Assembly: GCA_964420035.1 (NCBI GenBank)
Contig: CAYQQR010000058.1
Span: 1 to 21,060, forward strand
DNA: 21,060 nt
Source of the DNA: CAYQQR01 sp964420035
GTDB taxonomy: Bacteria; Bacteroidota; Bacteroidia; Bacteroidales; SM23-62
Direction: 5' to 3'
Shown: positions 6,481-15,200 of the stretch, piece by piece
Position numbering within the stretch: the stretch's first letter is position 1
Layout: each line of letters opens with the position of its first letter
Program-made: the position numbers and the translations under genes
Notes under the pieces: model-generated
Databases searched by the model: none
What the model was told of the DNA's origin: nothing
The model's input: only the letters and a program-made list of their open reading frames with translations

Positions 6481-7395
6481 TCACTTAAGAAGGATCAATT
6501 TCCGCTTGGCCTGATACCGGCCCACTTTTAAGCAGGAGACATAAACACCCCCGGGAAGGTTGCCGGACCGGGCAGGAATCGCCGGGAATGATGGTTTCAC
6601 AGCTATGCTCCATACTGAATATCGCTGTATCCGGTCCTGATAATCCGACTTCCGAGACATGCAGGTCCAGCACTCCCCGGTTCAGGATCCGGATAGAATC
6701 GATGGCCACCTGGCCGGTGTCAACCGTTCCAAAATACAGGGTCTTGGGTGAAAATTCGATATTGGGTGCCGGCAGTTCTAATTTGTTGGTGGCATAATAA
6801 ATATGCTCCGGGTCGCCCTGGTAGCAAAGGCATAGGCATAATCATCATATACAGCCGAGATGTAGTTTTTTTCCCATGGTCCTTCGCGGTTATTCAAATA
6901 GGCCGGCGGTCCGTTGGAGGCCCCTCCGTATGCCTGCATGTATCCCAAATGCACATAACCTTCCGGATCCGTATCCATGGAAAGGGCCCACATCCCAAAA
7001 TCTTCGGTGGTCACGGTATCCGGTTCGGACCAGCCGCTTCCCTGGTTCAGCATATACTGAAGTGCCATAACACCGCTGTCCCAGTCTTCCTCAACAAATG
7101 CGATATGAAGATCATTTAAAGGATCAACACAAATGACACACTGATTGACCAGCCCGCCTTTGATTAAGGTGTCCACAACCCACTGGTCGCCGTTATGAAC
7201 TGCATAGATCAAGTCACCGGAATAGGGTTCGGATAAATAGCAAAGATGGATGGCACCGTCGGATCCAGTGGCAACAGAACCCCGGGCACCGATCCCAAGA
7301 GAATCGATTTGCCATTGAGCAAATAAATGAAGTGGTAACAGGAAAAATAAGACAGAAACAAAAATTCCAAAGAATTTAGGATTTGAATTAATCAT
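6481..7395 (-). pseudogene. Decayed secreted protein gene (repeat-fold, SPD-2-like and T9SS parts)
   Basis: Three pieces of one gene lie in different frames. Piece 1 (7395 to about 6815) has a signal peptide ending LFAQ and repeats such as GSDGAIHLCYLSEP and DPEGYVHLGYMQ, like BNR/beta-propeller secreted proteins. At about 6815-6825 the frame changes: the continuation DPEHIYYATNKLELP lies in another frame and runs to about 6560. That part contains IEFSPKTLYFGTVDTGQV and LSGPDTAIFSM, typical of SPD-2/Hydin-like (choice-of-anchor D) domains. Near 6560 a second break follows: the end NLPGGVYVSCLKVG...KLILLK, stop at 6483-6481, is the last part of a T9SS sorting domain in a third frame. The rest of the SPD-2 domain and the first half of the sorting domain are missing, so this break includes a deletion. 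Either the gene is dead or the assembly has errors here. Confidence 0.75.
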
Positions 7396-7504
7396 TTGTT
7401 ATTGAGGGCTTTATGGATGATCCAAACTGTAAGCAATTGTAATGAGCGCGGAATTTAAAAAGAGATAATAAAAAATAAGAAATTCTATCTTGAATGTCAA
7501 ATAC

Positions 7505-7720
7505 TTACTCCTTTTTCGAGGAACGAAGCAAAAGCCGATAGCGATTATAGAGCAGGAGGAAGATCGCGATGCATCCGGCGATCCCGCCGCCGATCTTGAA
7601 TCCCATGAACTCCCCCTCGGCAAAGGTCTCGTCCACCAGCCAGAACAACAGCAGGGCCGAGCCCAGGGAGACAAGCCAGATGGCAATGACTACGATCAGT
7701 TGGAAGAGGCGGTCGGGCAT
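7505..7720 (-). CDS. Small two-helix membrane protein
   Basis: 71 residues. Two hydrophobic stretches, residues ~5-29 and ~42-57, are joined by an acidic linker (DETFAEGEF). The C-terminus is basic (RYRLLLRSSKKE), which predicts cytoplasmic ends and a periplasmic loop. No family is recognised. It lies upstream of the decayed gene, same direction, with 109 bp between them, and diverges from the large T9SS gene at 7968. The clear helix pattern and good start support a real gene, but it is short. Confidence 0.6.
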   Translation of the reverse strand: MPDRLFQLIVVIAIWLVSLGSALLLFWLVDETFAEGEFMGFKIGGGIAGCIAIFLLLYNRYRLLLRSSKKE

Positions 7721-7774
7721 AGTTTTCTAATTTAATGATTTTTTGATTTAGTGATTGGACGATCAAGGGATTAA

Positions 7775-7830
7775 GGGATTAAGAGCCTGAGAGCGGAAGA
7801 GCATAAGAGTACCAAGACAATAAATAACCA
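7775..7830. repeat. Shared divergent-intergenic segment, copy B
   Basis: Counterpart of 5017-5073: the same GGGATTAAGAG start, GAAGAGC-rich centre and ACAATAAATAACCA end, at nearly the same length. Confidence 0.6.
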
Positions 7831-7832
7831 TA

Positions 7833-7865
7833 AATTACAACCAATTACAACCAATTACAACCAAT
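7833..7865. repeat. CCAATTACAA 10-bp tandem repeat
   Basis: Three copies of a 10-base unit plus a partial one, in the intergenic stretch before the T9SS gene at 7968. Confidence 0.8.
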
Positions 7866-7869
7866 ATCC

Positions 7870-7890
7870 AATCCGTAATCCGTAATCCAT
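7870..7890. repeat. AATCCGT heptamer tandem repeat
   Basis: Three 7-base units (AATCCGT, AATCCGT, AATCCAT) directly after the 10-bp repeat. Confidence 0.65.
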
Positions 7891-7904
7891 AATTCGCTTT
7901 CCAT

Positions 7905-7935
7905 TTTTCCTTCTCTTAAATTATTATTAACTTTA
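7905..7935 (+). promoter_or_regulatory. Candidate promoter of the large T9SS gene
   Basis: A TTTT at 7905-7908, 19 bases, then TAACTTTA (7928-7935), with the ATG 32 bases further on. The same -7 sequence precedes the genes at 1458 and 18132. Confidence 0.45.
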
Positions 7936-7967
7936 GACTAACCAAACCCTAAATAATTGATTTTGAG

Positions 7968-9719
7968 ATGATTAAAAATTTAAGAAAAATTGGATATCTT
8001 TTATTGACTTTTATAATGAGCGTGGCAGCCATCGGTCTGGCCAACGGCCAGTCGCTGCCCACGGGATTTGAACGATGGGACACCCTGGAGATCCAGCCCC
8101 TGCCGGTACCGGCGGATTACTGGTACACCAACAATCATCAAAATGACTCAATAGTATATGGCAGCGGTGGAGTTACCAGGACCCCGGACAGCTATTCAGG
8201 TGATTATGCCGTCCATCTGGAGACCTCGGTAGACCTGAATGGCAATACGGTTCCGGCCTATATTAGTAATGATCCGGAAGTATGGGGTGAAGGCATCCCT
8301 TTTTCCGGGAACCCGGACTCACTGACCGGTTACTATAAATGCAACATCATGCCCGGGGATACAGCCAAAATCTATGTCATTTTGAACGATAATGGCATGT
8401 GGGAAGGCTCCGGACAGATGCTCTTTACAGCAGAGGACAACCGGGATGAATACGCCCGCTTTGCCTTCAAGATCGATACCAATGATAACGGAAAGGCCCC
8501 GTCGAATATGCAGCTTGTGCTGGGGTCTGCCATTAATTGGGCCATAGCCAAACCCGGAACCTGGCTGCAGTTTGATCAACTGGCACTGAAGGGGGACAAT
8601 CTCACGGAAAAGGATACCCTGGGCAATGCAGGTTTTGAACGCTGGTATGTCCCGGAACCCTACCAGGTAATAGAACCCAAGGATTGGGAGACCAATAACC
8701 TCTATACCGAATTCTTCGGAGACACCTCCTTTACCCGGGCCTCTGAAGACGCGTATTCCGGATCATACAGTGCATTGTGCATATCGGATACCATACCCGG
8801 GGTGGGTCACATGGGCGGACCGTTCAGTTATCTCCACAATGGACGGATCGGTCCAATGGGGCCGGAAGGCGGTATGATCACCAACTTGTGGCCCGACTCT
8901 ATTACAGCCTATTACAAATATGATCCCGGCGAGCCGACTGATACGGCCCTTTTCGGTGTTATCAACGGCAGTACCATGGGAGGCGGACCACCCTCACCGG
9001 AGAACTCTTCCATTCAAATTTTATTGGAAAGCAATAGTTATAAGAAGATTTCATTTGACCTGACCTCGATTAAAACGGATGAAACCAACCCCGATACGGT
9101 CATGGTATTTATCAGTTCAAGCAATCCTATGTCCCAGTATTTTGCCGCGGGCAGCCGTTTGTGGGTCGATGATATCGCGATTTATCCCCAAAGCGTTCAA
9201 GGTATCGTCATCAGTTCAGAGAACGATGCGGAAGAAACCTGGGTAGATTCAACTTTACAGTTCAGTATAGAAGCAATCATACCCGATTATGCCCTGGATA
9301 AAACCATCGAATGGAGCGTTGACGAGGAAGGGATCGCGAGCATTGACCAGAACGGTCTGCTTACCGGGCTTTCAGAGGGTCTTGTCACGGTTACCGCAAG
9401 TGCAGCAGACGGGTCAGGAACTACAGCCAGCTTGGAGATAACGGTATCTGCCATAGAAGGGATTCGTGAACCGGTGGACAAAACCCGGATTCTGGATATC
9501 TATCCCGTGCCGGCCAGTTCGGTACTGACGATAGAAAGCCATGATCCCCTCAGTGGCAGGATCCAATTGCTGGATATTACCGGCAAAACTGTTCTGAGCA
9601 GGCAGGTTAACAAAGGGCAAATGTTCACCCTGGATATCTCTGATCTTGCCGGCGGATTATATTTCCTGCGGATCAATACCGGGGATAAGGTTATGACGAA
9701 GAAGGTAGTTGTGGAATAG
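7968..9719 (+). CDS. Large secreted protein with two GFERW repeats, a Big_2 domain and T9SS sorting domain
   Basis: 583 residues. A signal peptide ends near ANGQ (residue 28). Two related modules follow. The first starts with GFERWDTLE (residue 33) and YWYTNN, the second with GFERWYVPE (residue 222) and WETNN. Each is ~185 residues and resembles the beta-sandwich, carbohydrate-binding-like (PCMD-type) modules of Bacteroidota. Residues ~411-497 form a bacterial Ig-like group 2 domain (IEWSVDEEGIASID...GLLTGLSEGLVTVTA). Residues ~507-583 are a T9SS type A sorting domain (LDIYPVPAS, LDITGKTVL, LAGGLYFLRI, a KKVVVE end). The protein is exported across the outer membrane, possibly to bind a glycan. 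No catalytic residues are evident. It stands alone, and its stop codon is followed at once by a heptamer repeat. Confidence 0.85.
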   Translation: MIKNLRKIGYLLLTFIMSVAAIGLANGQSLPTGFERWDTLEIQPLPVPADYWYTNNHQNDSIVYGSGGVTRTPDSYSGDYAVHLETSVDLNGNTVPAYISNDPEVWGEGIPFSGNPDSLTGYYKCNIMPGDTAKIYVILNDNGMWEGSGQMLFTAEDNRDEYARFAFKIDTNDNGKAPSNMQLVLGSAINWAIAKPGTWLQFDQLALKGDNLTEKDTLGNAGFERWYVPEPYQVIEPKDWETNNLYTEFFGDTSFTRASEDAYSGSYSALCISDTIPGVGHMGGPFSYLHNGRIGPMGPEGGMITNLWPDSITAYYKYDPGEPTDTALFGVINGSTMGGGPPSPENSSIQILLESNSYKKISFDLTSIKTDETNPDTVMVFISSSNPMSQYFAAGSRLWVDDIAIYPQSVQGIVISSENDAEETWVDSTLQFSIEAIIPDYALDKTIEWSVDEEGIASIDQNGLLTGLSEGLVTVTASAADGSGTTASLEITVSAIEGIREPVDKTRILDIYPVPASSVLTIESHDPLSGRIQLLDITGKTVLSRQVNKGQMFTLDISDLAGGLYFLRINTGDKVMTKKVVVE

Positions 9720-9761
9720 TTGCTGGTTGCTGGTTGCTGGCTGCCGGTTACTGGCTGCTGG
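9720..9761. repeat. TTGCTGG heptamer tandem repeat
   Basis: Six 7-base units (three perfect TTGCTGG, then CTGCCGG, TTACTGG, CTGCTGG) start directly after the stop codon of the T9SS gene. Confidence 0.85.
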
Positions 9762-9780
9762 ATATCGGGACAATATTTCT

Positions 9781-9788
9781 TACCTTCG
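9781..9788 (+). promoter_or_regulatory. Candidate -7 box of the amidohydrolase operon
   Basis: TACCTTCG, a frequent variant of the Bacteroidota -7 box, ends only 4 bases before the chosen ATG at 9793. The -33 position (CTGG, 9758-9761) is weak. If real, the mRNA would start at or next to the ATG, making it nearly leaderless. Confidence 0.35.
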
Positions 9789-9792
9789 TGCC

Positions 9793-10953
9793 ATGCACCC
9801 AGGTATAGAGAAATACCTCCCCGAACTGGTCCGGTTGCGCAAGAAGTTGCACCAATACCCGGAGCTGGCGCACCGGGAAAAGGAAACCGCAGCCCGAATC
9901 CGAAAATTCCTGGAATCCCATGCCCCCGACAAGATCATCAGTCAAATCGGGGGCCATGGTTTAGCCGCCTTTTATGAAGGACAGGAAGCCGGTCCTGCCG
10001 TTATGATCCGTTGTGAGCTGGATGCACTGCCCATAAAAGAATACAACGATTTCGACCATCAATCCACCAAAGATGGATTGGGCCATCTCTGCGGGCACGA
10101 CGGGCACATGATGATGGTGGGCGGACTGGCCCCCCTGCTGGCTGAAAAAAGACCGGCCAGGGGAAGGGTCATCCTCCTGTACCAGCCGGCAGAAGAAACC
10201 GGTGAAGGGGCCCTCCGCGTCATACAGAATTCCAGGTTTTATGCAATCGAACCCGAATATGTCTTTGCCCTTCATAACCTTCCCGGATTCGAAAAAAACC
10301 AGATTATTCTGCGGGAAGGAACCTTTGCCTCTGCTTCCAAGGGCCTCATCTTCAGGCTTAAAGGTTCGCCCTCTCATGCCGGACACCCCAGGGACGGACG
10401 GAACCCATCCATGGCAGCGGCACAGATCGTTGAAGGTCTGATGGGCATTGCACAGATGCATACCGACCTGCACCGGTCGGCCCTGATCACGCCCATCCAT
10501 ATAAGGGTGGGCCGGCCCGCTTTCGGCACTTCACCGGGTGAAGGAGAAGTGATGTTCACCCTGCGGAGCCATAGTAATGAAGTCATGGAGATCATCTCAG
10601 AAAGGGCCATCCTGCAGGGCACCAAAATTGCAGAGGCACATGATATCCGGCTCGAATATGAATGGACCGAGGAATTTGTTTCTGTTGAAAATAATCCCGC
10701 TGCGGTTTCTGTTATTCGCGAAGCCGCTGAAAAAACGGGGTGTGATATAAAAGACATGCAGGAACCCTTCCCCTGGTCGGAAGATTTCGGTCATTTCACG
10801 GCCCGGTACAAAGGCGCCCTGTTCGGGTTGGGTGCCGGAAAAAAACAAGCCCAGCTTCACAATGAAAATTATGATTTCCCGGATGAACTCCTGGGAACCG
10901 GTATAAGCATTTTTCATGCAGTCATTGCTGAAATTCTGGGAGGGAAACAATAA
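9793..10953 (+). CDS. M20D-family amidohydrolase (N-acyl-amino-acid hydrolase type)
   Basis: 386 residues from the ATG at 9793. An upstream start at 9709 would only add translated heptamer repeat. The metal site is intact: CGHDGH (Cys100, His102, Asp103, His105), the EE pair in AEETGEGA (Glu134, Glu135), the ALHNLPG histidine, and LHNENYDFPDE near the end. SPSHAGHPRDGRNP marks the lid/dimerisation domain of M20 enzymes. The family removes acyl groups from N-acylated amino acids or splits related amides, usually with two metal ions, in the cytoplasm; the substrate here cannot be told from the sequence. The alanine racemase gene begins 14 bp after its stop, so the two are probably one operon and may handle the same amino acids. 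Confidence 0.9.
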   Translation: MHPGIEKYLPELVRLRKKLHQYPELAHREKETAARIRKFLESHAPDKIISQIGGHGLAAFYEGQEAGPAVMIRCELDALPIKEYNDFDHQSTKDGLGHLCGHDGHMMMVGGLAPLLAEKRPARGRVILLYQPAEETGEGALRVIQNSRFYAIEPEYVFALHNLPGFEKNQIILREGTFASASKGLIFRLKGSPSHAGHPRDGRNPSMAAAQIVEGLMGIAQMHTDLHRSALITPIHIRVGRPAFGTSPGEGEVMFTLRSHSNEVMEIISERAILQGTKIAEAHDIRLEYEWTEEFVSVENNPAAVSVIREAAEKTGCDIKDMQEPFPWSEDFGHFTARYKGALFGLGAGKKQAQLHNENYDFPDELLGTGISIFHAVIAEILGGKQ

Positions 10954-10967
10954 ACAGCTTATTCAAA

Positions 10968-12137
10968 ATGTTGAAGACATCCTATATAGAGCTGAACAAA
11001 AAGGCTTTGCACAACAATATCCGTTTTATGCGGGATGAAGTGTGCGGGGGAGCCCGGTATTCCATGGTGATCAAAGCCAACGGCTACGGACACGGCCTGG
11101 AGGAGGTGCTGACCATGGCCGAGGAAGGCGGCGTGGATCATTTTTCCGTATTCAGTGCCGCCGAAGCCAAGCGGGCCCTGGAGGTCAAAAAGTCCGGCAC
11201 CGAGATCATGCTCATGGGCTGGATGGACAGGGATCAGATGGAATGGATCGTCCAAAACGGCATTTCCTTTTTCGTGTTTACCCTGGAAAGGCTGCATAAA
11301 GCCCGTGAACTCGCCGAAAAACTGAAAAAGCCTGCACGCGTCCACCTGGAACTGGAAACCGGAATGAACCGGACCGGATTTGATGCCGACCAGATGGAAG
11401 AAGTGGTTAAAATACTGAGACAACATCCGGATGCATTCACCATTGAAGGGATGTGCACCCATTATGCAGGGGCCGAAAGCATCAGCAATTACGATCGTGT
11501 AAAAAACCAGATCAAAAGATTCAACGAGATCTGCCGAAACTTTGCTGAAGTGGGGATCAAACCCCGGTACCGCCATACGGCCTGCTCGGCGGCAGCTTTC
11601 AGCTATCCTGCCACCATCATGGATTTGGTGCGGATCGGTATTGCCAACTATGGCTTCTGGCCGGGCGACGAGATCAGGATGAGCCGTTTGATCGAACAGG
11701 AACACACCGGGCGTAAACCCATCGATCCGCTGGAAAGGGTCATTACCTGGAAATCCTGTATCATGAGCACCAAGAAAGTACCGGAAGGAGAATACATTAA
11801 TTACGGCCGGACCTACCTGACCAACCGGGATACACTGATCGCCACCATTCCCGTAGGTTATGGTTACGGATACACCAGGAACCTCAGCAACCTGGGACAT
11901 GTATTGATTCATGGAAGACGGGTCAATATAGTCGGTTCCGTGAACATGAACATGATGGTGGTGGATGTTACCGACCTCGACCGGGTAGCGATTGGGGATG
12001 AAGTGGTCCTGATCGGTTCTCAGGGTGGTATAACCATTACTGTAAGTTCTTTCGGTGACTGGACCAACAGCCTTAATTATGAGCTTCTCACCCGCCTTCC
12101 CGTTCACATTCCGCGCTACATCACTACTGAGAATTAA
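10968..12137 (+). CDS. alr: Alanine racemase family protein (stand-alone)
   Basis: 389 residues, a PLP fold III (alanine racemase) enzyme. VIKANGYGHG carries the PLP-binding lysine (Lys36). Other family marks are LELETGMNRTGF, the CTHYAGAES segment, HTACSAAAF, DLVRIGIANYG, INYGRTY, and VGYGYGYTRNLSN with Tyr298 at the place of the catalytic tyrosine. The C-terminal beta domain ends LTRLPVHIPRYI. It should interconvert L- and D-alanine or a similar amino acid. One oddity: the usual MDQ motif before the MVDVTD-like segment reads MNM (VNMNMMVVDVTD), and this region contacts the substrate carboxylate in known racemases. Many Bacteroidota carry racemase fused to MurF, so a separate copy next to an amidohydrolase may have a catabolic or specialised role. 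The symbol reflects the family, not a proven substrate. Confidence 0.85.
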   Translation: MLKTSYIELNKKALHNNIRFMRDEVCGGARYSMVIKANGYGHGLEEVLTMAEEGGVDHFSVFSAAEAKRALEVKKSGTEIMLMGWMDRDQMEWIVQNGISFFVFTLERLHKARELAEKLKKPARVHLELETGMNRTGFDADQMEEVVKILRQHPDAFTIEGMCTHYAGAESISNYDRVKNQIKRFNEICRNFAEVGIKPRYRHTACSAAAFSYPATIMDLVRIGIANYGFWPGDEIRMSRLIEQEHTGRKPIDPLERVITWKSCIMSTKKVPEGEYINYGRTYLTNRDTLIATIPVGYGYGYTRNLSNLGHVLIHGRRVNIVGSVNMNMMVVDVTDLDRVAIGDEVVLIGSQGGITITVSSFGDWTNSLNYELLTRLPVHIPRYITTEN

Positions 12138-12167
12138 AAAAAATCATTATTTTGAATTAAAATAAAT

Positions 12168-12175
12168 TAGGTTTG
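12168..12175 (+). promoter_or_regulatory. Candidate -7 box of the hybrid kinase gene
   Basis: TAGGTTTG is a perfect match to TAnnTTTG. The matching -33 TTTG at 19-base spacing is not clear. The ATG follows 84 bases later. Confidence 0.4.
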
Positions 12176-12259
12176 TATTCAAAGCCGATTGTCGATTTTG
12201 GGCATAAGTAGGTTATTTTGTGAGTGTTTTTGTATTTTTTTGCGCAGACCCGAGGGAAC

Positions 12260-15200
12260 ATGGATAAACCGACATTTACTTCAGAGCAATCCTCGCTTAT
12301 TCAAAAGATCCACGAGAAGGTATTCAGTACCAGTCCGGACTCCATTACGGTCTCCCGTCTCGATAACAACCAATTCGTGAGTGTAAACGACAGTTTCTGC
12401 AATTTAACCGGTTATACACGCGAGGAAATCATTGGTCAGACTGCCGCTTCGATCAATCTCTGGATAGAACCGGATAAACGGCAGGAACTGATCAGCCTCC
12501 TGGAAAAGCATGGCTTTGTAAGTAATTTCACTTCCCTGTTCAAAACAAAAAAGGGCGAAATACGTACAGGTCTCTTATCGGCAACCATTTTCTACCTAGA
12601 CGACATCCCTTATTTCCTGGCAATTGCCAGAGATATTACGGAAATGGCAAAGACCCGTGAGTCTTTCATGTTTCTTGAGGGGAAATATCAGAACCTGATA
12701 GAGATCGCTCCCAATGGTATTGCAGTTTTAGGACTGGACGGTAAAATTCAGATCGTTAACAAAGCCCTCCTGGAGATCATAGGATCCCCGAAGGAAGAAC
12801 TGATAGGTAAGTCTTTTCTCGAAACACCCGGAATCCCTCCCGAACGTAAAACCGAATACCAAAAGATATTTGAAGAAAGCCTGAAAGCCGGTGAAAACAA
12901 GACCCTTCAAATTGAACTCATCAATAAAGAGGGCCGGCGCATATTAACCGAGATCCTTGTCAGCCATATCATAAAAGAAGGCAAGCTAGCCGGTCTGCAA
13001 GCCATTATCCGTGACATTACAGAAGAAAAACAGGCCTCTGAAGCACTGAGGAATTCCGAACTGTTTTACCGCACATCCATCGATTCCCTGCAGGATATGT
13101 TCTACGTGGTGGACCGGGATCTGAAGATCATTCTGGCCAACAGGGCAACCATCAGAGGGTTGGAAGCAATCGGTGGCAGTCCGGATCTTACGGGTAAACA
13201 TGTCATGGATGTTTTTCCTTTTCTTGACAAAATAGTGGAAGAGCGCTACCACAAGGTGATCAAAACCGGGAAATCCTTTGAGGTATCTGAAAAGTACAAA
13301 ATAGGAAATATTGATTTTTATGCTGAAGCCCAGCTGATCCCCATTAAAGAGAATGGCAAGGTAAGCCGGGTACTGTCGATCATAAAGGATATCACGGAAC
13401 AAAAAAGATCGGAACTGGTACAACAGGTGATCTACCGGATCGCCAATGCGGTAAACATCACGGAGAACCTGCCCGAACTTTTCCAGGTCATACAGGAAGA
13501 ACTGGGACGCCTGTTCGATACCAGCAACTTTTTTGTGGCACTTTATGACAAGGAAAGCGATACCCTTTCCCTGCCCTACATGGTGGATGAAAAAGATGCC
13601 TTCGACTCATTCCCCGCGAAGAACACCATGACCGGCTATATGATCAAGAACGACAAGCCGATCCTGATGAAAGACAGTGAAATTGAAAAGCTGGTAAAGA
13701 AAGGACTGGTCTATGATGCAGGAACCCCCAGTAAAATATGGATGGGCGTACCCCTGAAGATCAAGGATAACCTGATGGGTGCCGTGGTGGTGCAGAGTTA
13801 TGAAGATGAAAATGCTTATACACGCGAAGACCTGGAGATTTTGAAATTCGTAAGTACCCAAATAGGTCTTTCCATCGATTCCAAGAAAGTCTACCAGGCC
13901 ATCCGCACAGAAAAAGCTTATTTCGAGCGATTATTTGAAACGGCCCCGGAAGCCGTAGTCATTACGGCCAATAACGGGGAGATCATCAGGATAAACCAGG
14001 AGTTCACCAGGATGTTCGGTTATAAACTGGATGAAGTTCAGGGTAAAAGAATCGACAACCTTATCGTTCCTGAAGCTTATGAAAAGGAAGCCGTAAAATA
14101 TTCTGATCTGGTAGCAAAAGGGCACCGGATCAAGACCGAAACCACACGGAAAAGAAAGAATGGAGAATTGCTGTATGTGTCCATCCTGGGAACCCCTGTC
14201 GAGAATGATGAAGGGCAGATTGCCGTTTATGGGATTTACAGGGATATCACCGACAGAAAAAATGCCGAAGAAGCCCTGAAGGAAAGTGAAAGCAGGTACC
14301 GTACCATGATCGAAACCGCTCACGATATGATCCTGACGGTGAATACAAAGGGTGACCTCACTTACCTGAATCCCCAGGCCGAAAAAATGATGGGATACCG
14401 CACGGAAGAAATTGCCGGAACGAACTATTCCAGCTTTACTCATCCGGATGACAAGGAGTCCATGCTGAAAGTCATGCGTGAAGTTCTGAAAGGCGAAACC
14501 ATAGAATCAACAGTACGATCCATTGATATCAGCGGGAAGATCCATATCATTTCATACAGTGCAGCACCCATATATGAACGGGGTGAAATAAAGGGCGTGG
14601 TCTTCTTTGGAAGGGATGTCACCATGGAACGTCAGGCCCAGGAAAGACTGCAGGAAAGTGAAGAGAAACTGCGAAATATACTCTTTTCCTCACCCGATGC
14701 CATCGTCACCACCGATCTGGAAGGAAGGATCATGGAATGCAATCCTGCCAGCCTGGAGATATTCGGAGCCTCGGAACCCGGAGAACTGGAAGGAATGTTT
14801 GCCCTTGAAATGGTTATGAAACAATACCGTTACAAGGGTCTGAAAACACTGCTGCAGGTTCGCCGGGACGGCTACATCAAGAATGCCGAATTTGAGTTGG
14901 CAACCCGGAATAAACGCATCATCAGTGTAGATTTGTCTGCCAGGATCATGCGGGATGAAAAAGATCATCCCATCGGTATCGTTGCCCTGGTGAGGGACAT
15001 CACCCAAAGGAATAAAGACGAACAAAACCTGAAAGAAGCAAAAGAAAAAGCAGAGGAAAGCGACCGTTTGAAATCGGCCTTCCTGGCCAACATGTCACAC
15101 GAGATCCGTACCCCCATGAATGCCATCCTGGGCTTTTCTGAGATGCTCAAGCTGGAAGATATCAGCCGGGAGGAAAGAGACGAATACATCAGCCTGATCA

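Noticed and set aside
9709..9792. N-terminal extension of the amidohydrolase (WLLVAGCRLLAAGYR)
   Set aside because: It is translated heptamer repeat upstream of the natural M20 start; a -7-like box and family length favour 9793.
10959..12107. Long antisense open frame (382 residues) opposite the racemase
   Set aside because: The plus strand carries all racemase motifs; the antisense frame is histidine- and glycine-rich with no recognisable domain, as expected for a mirror frame of a GC-rich gene.
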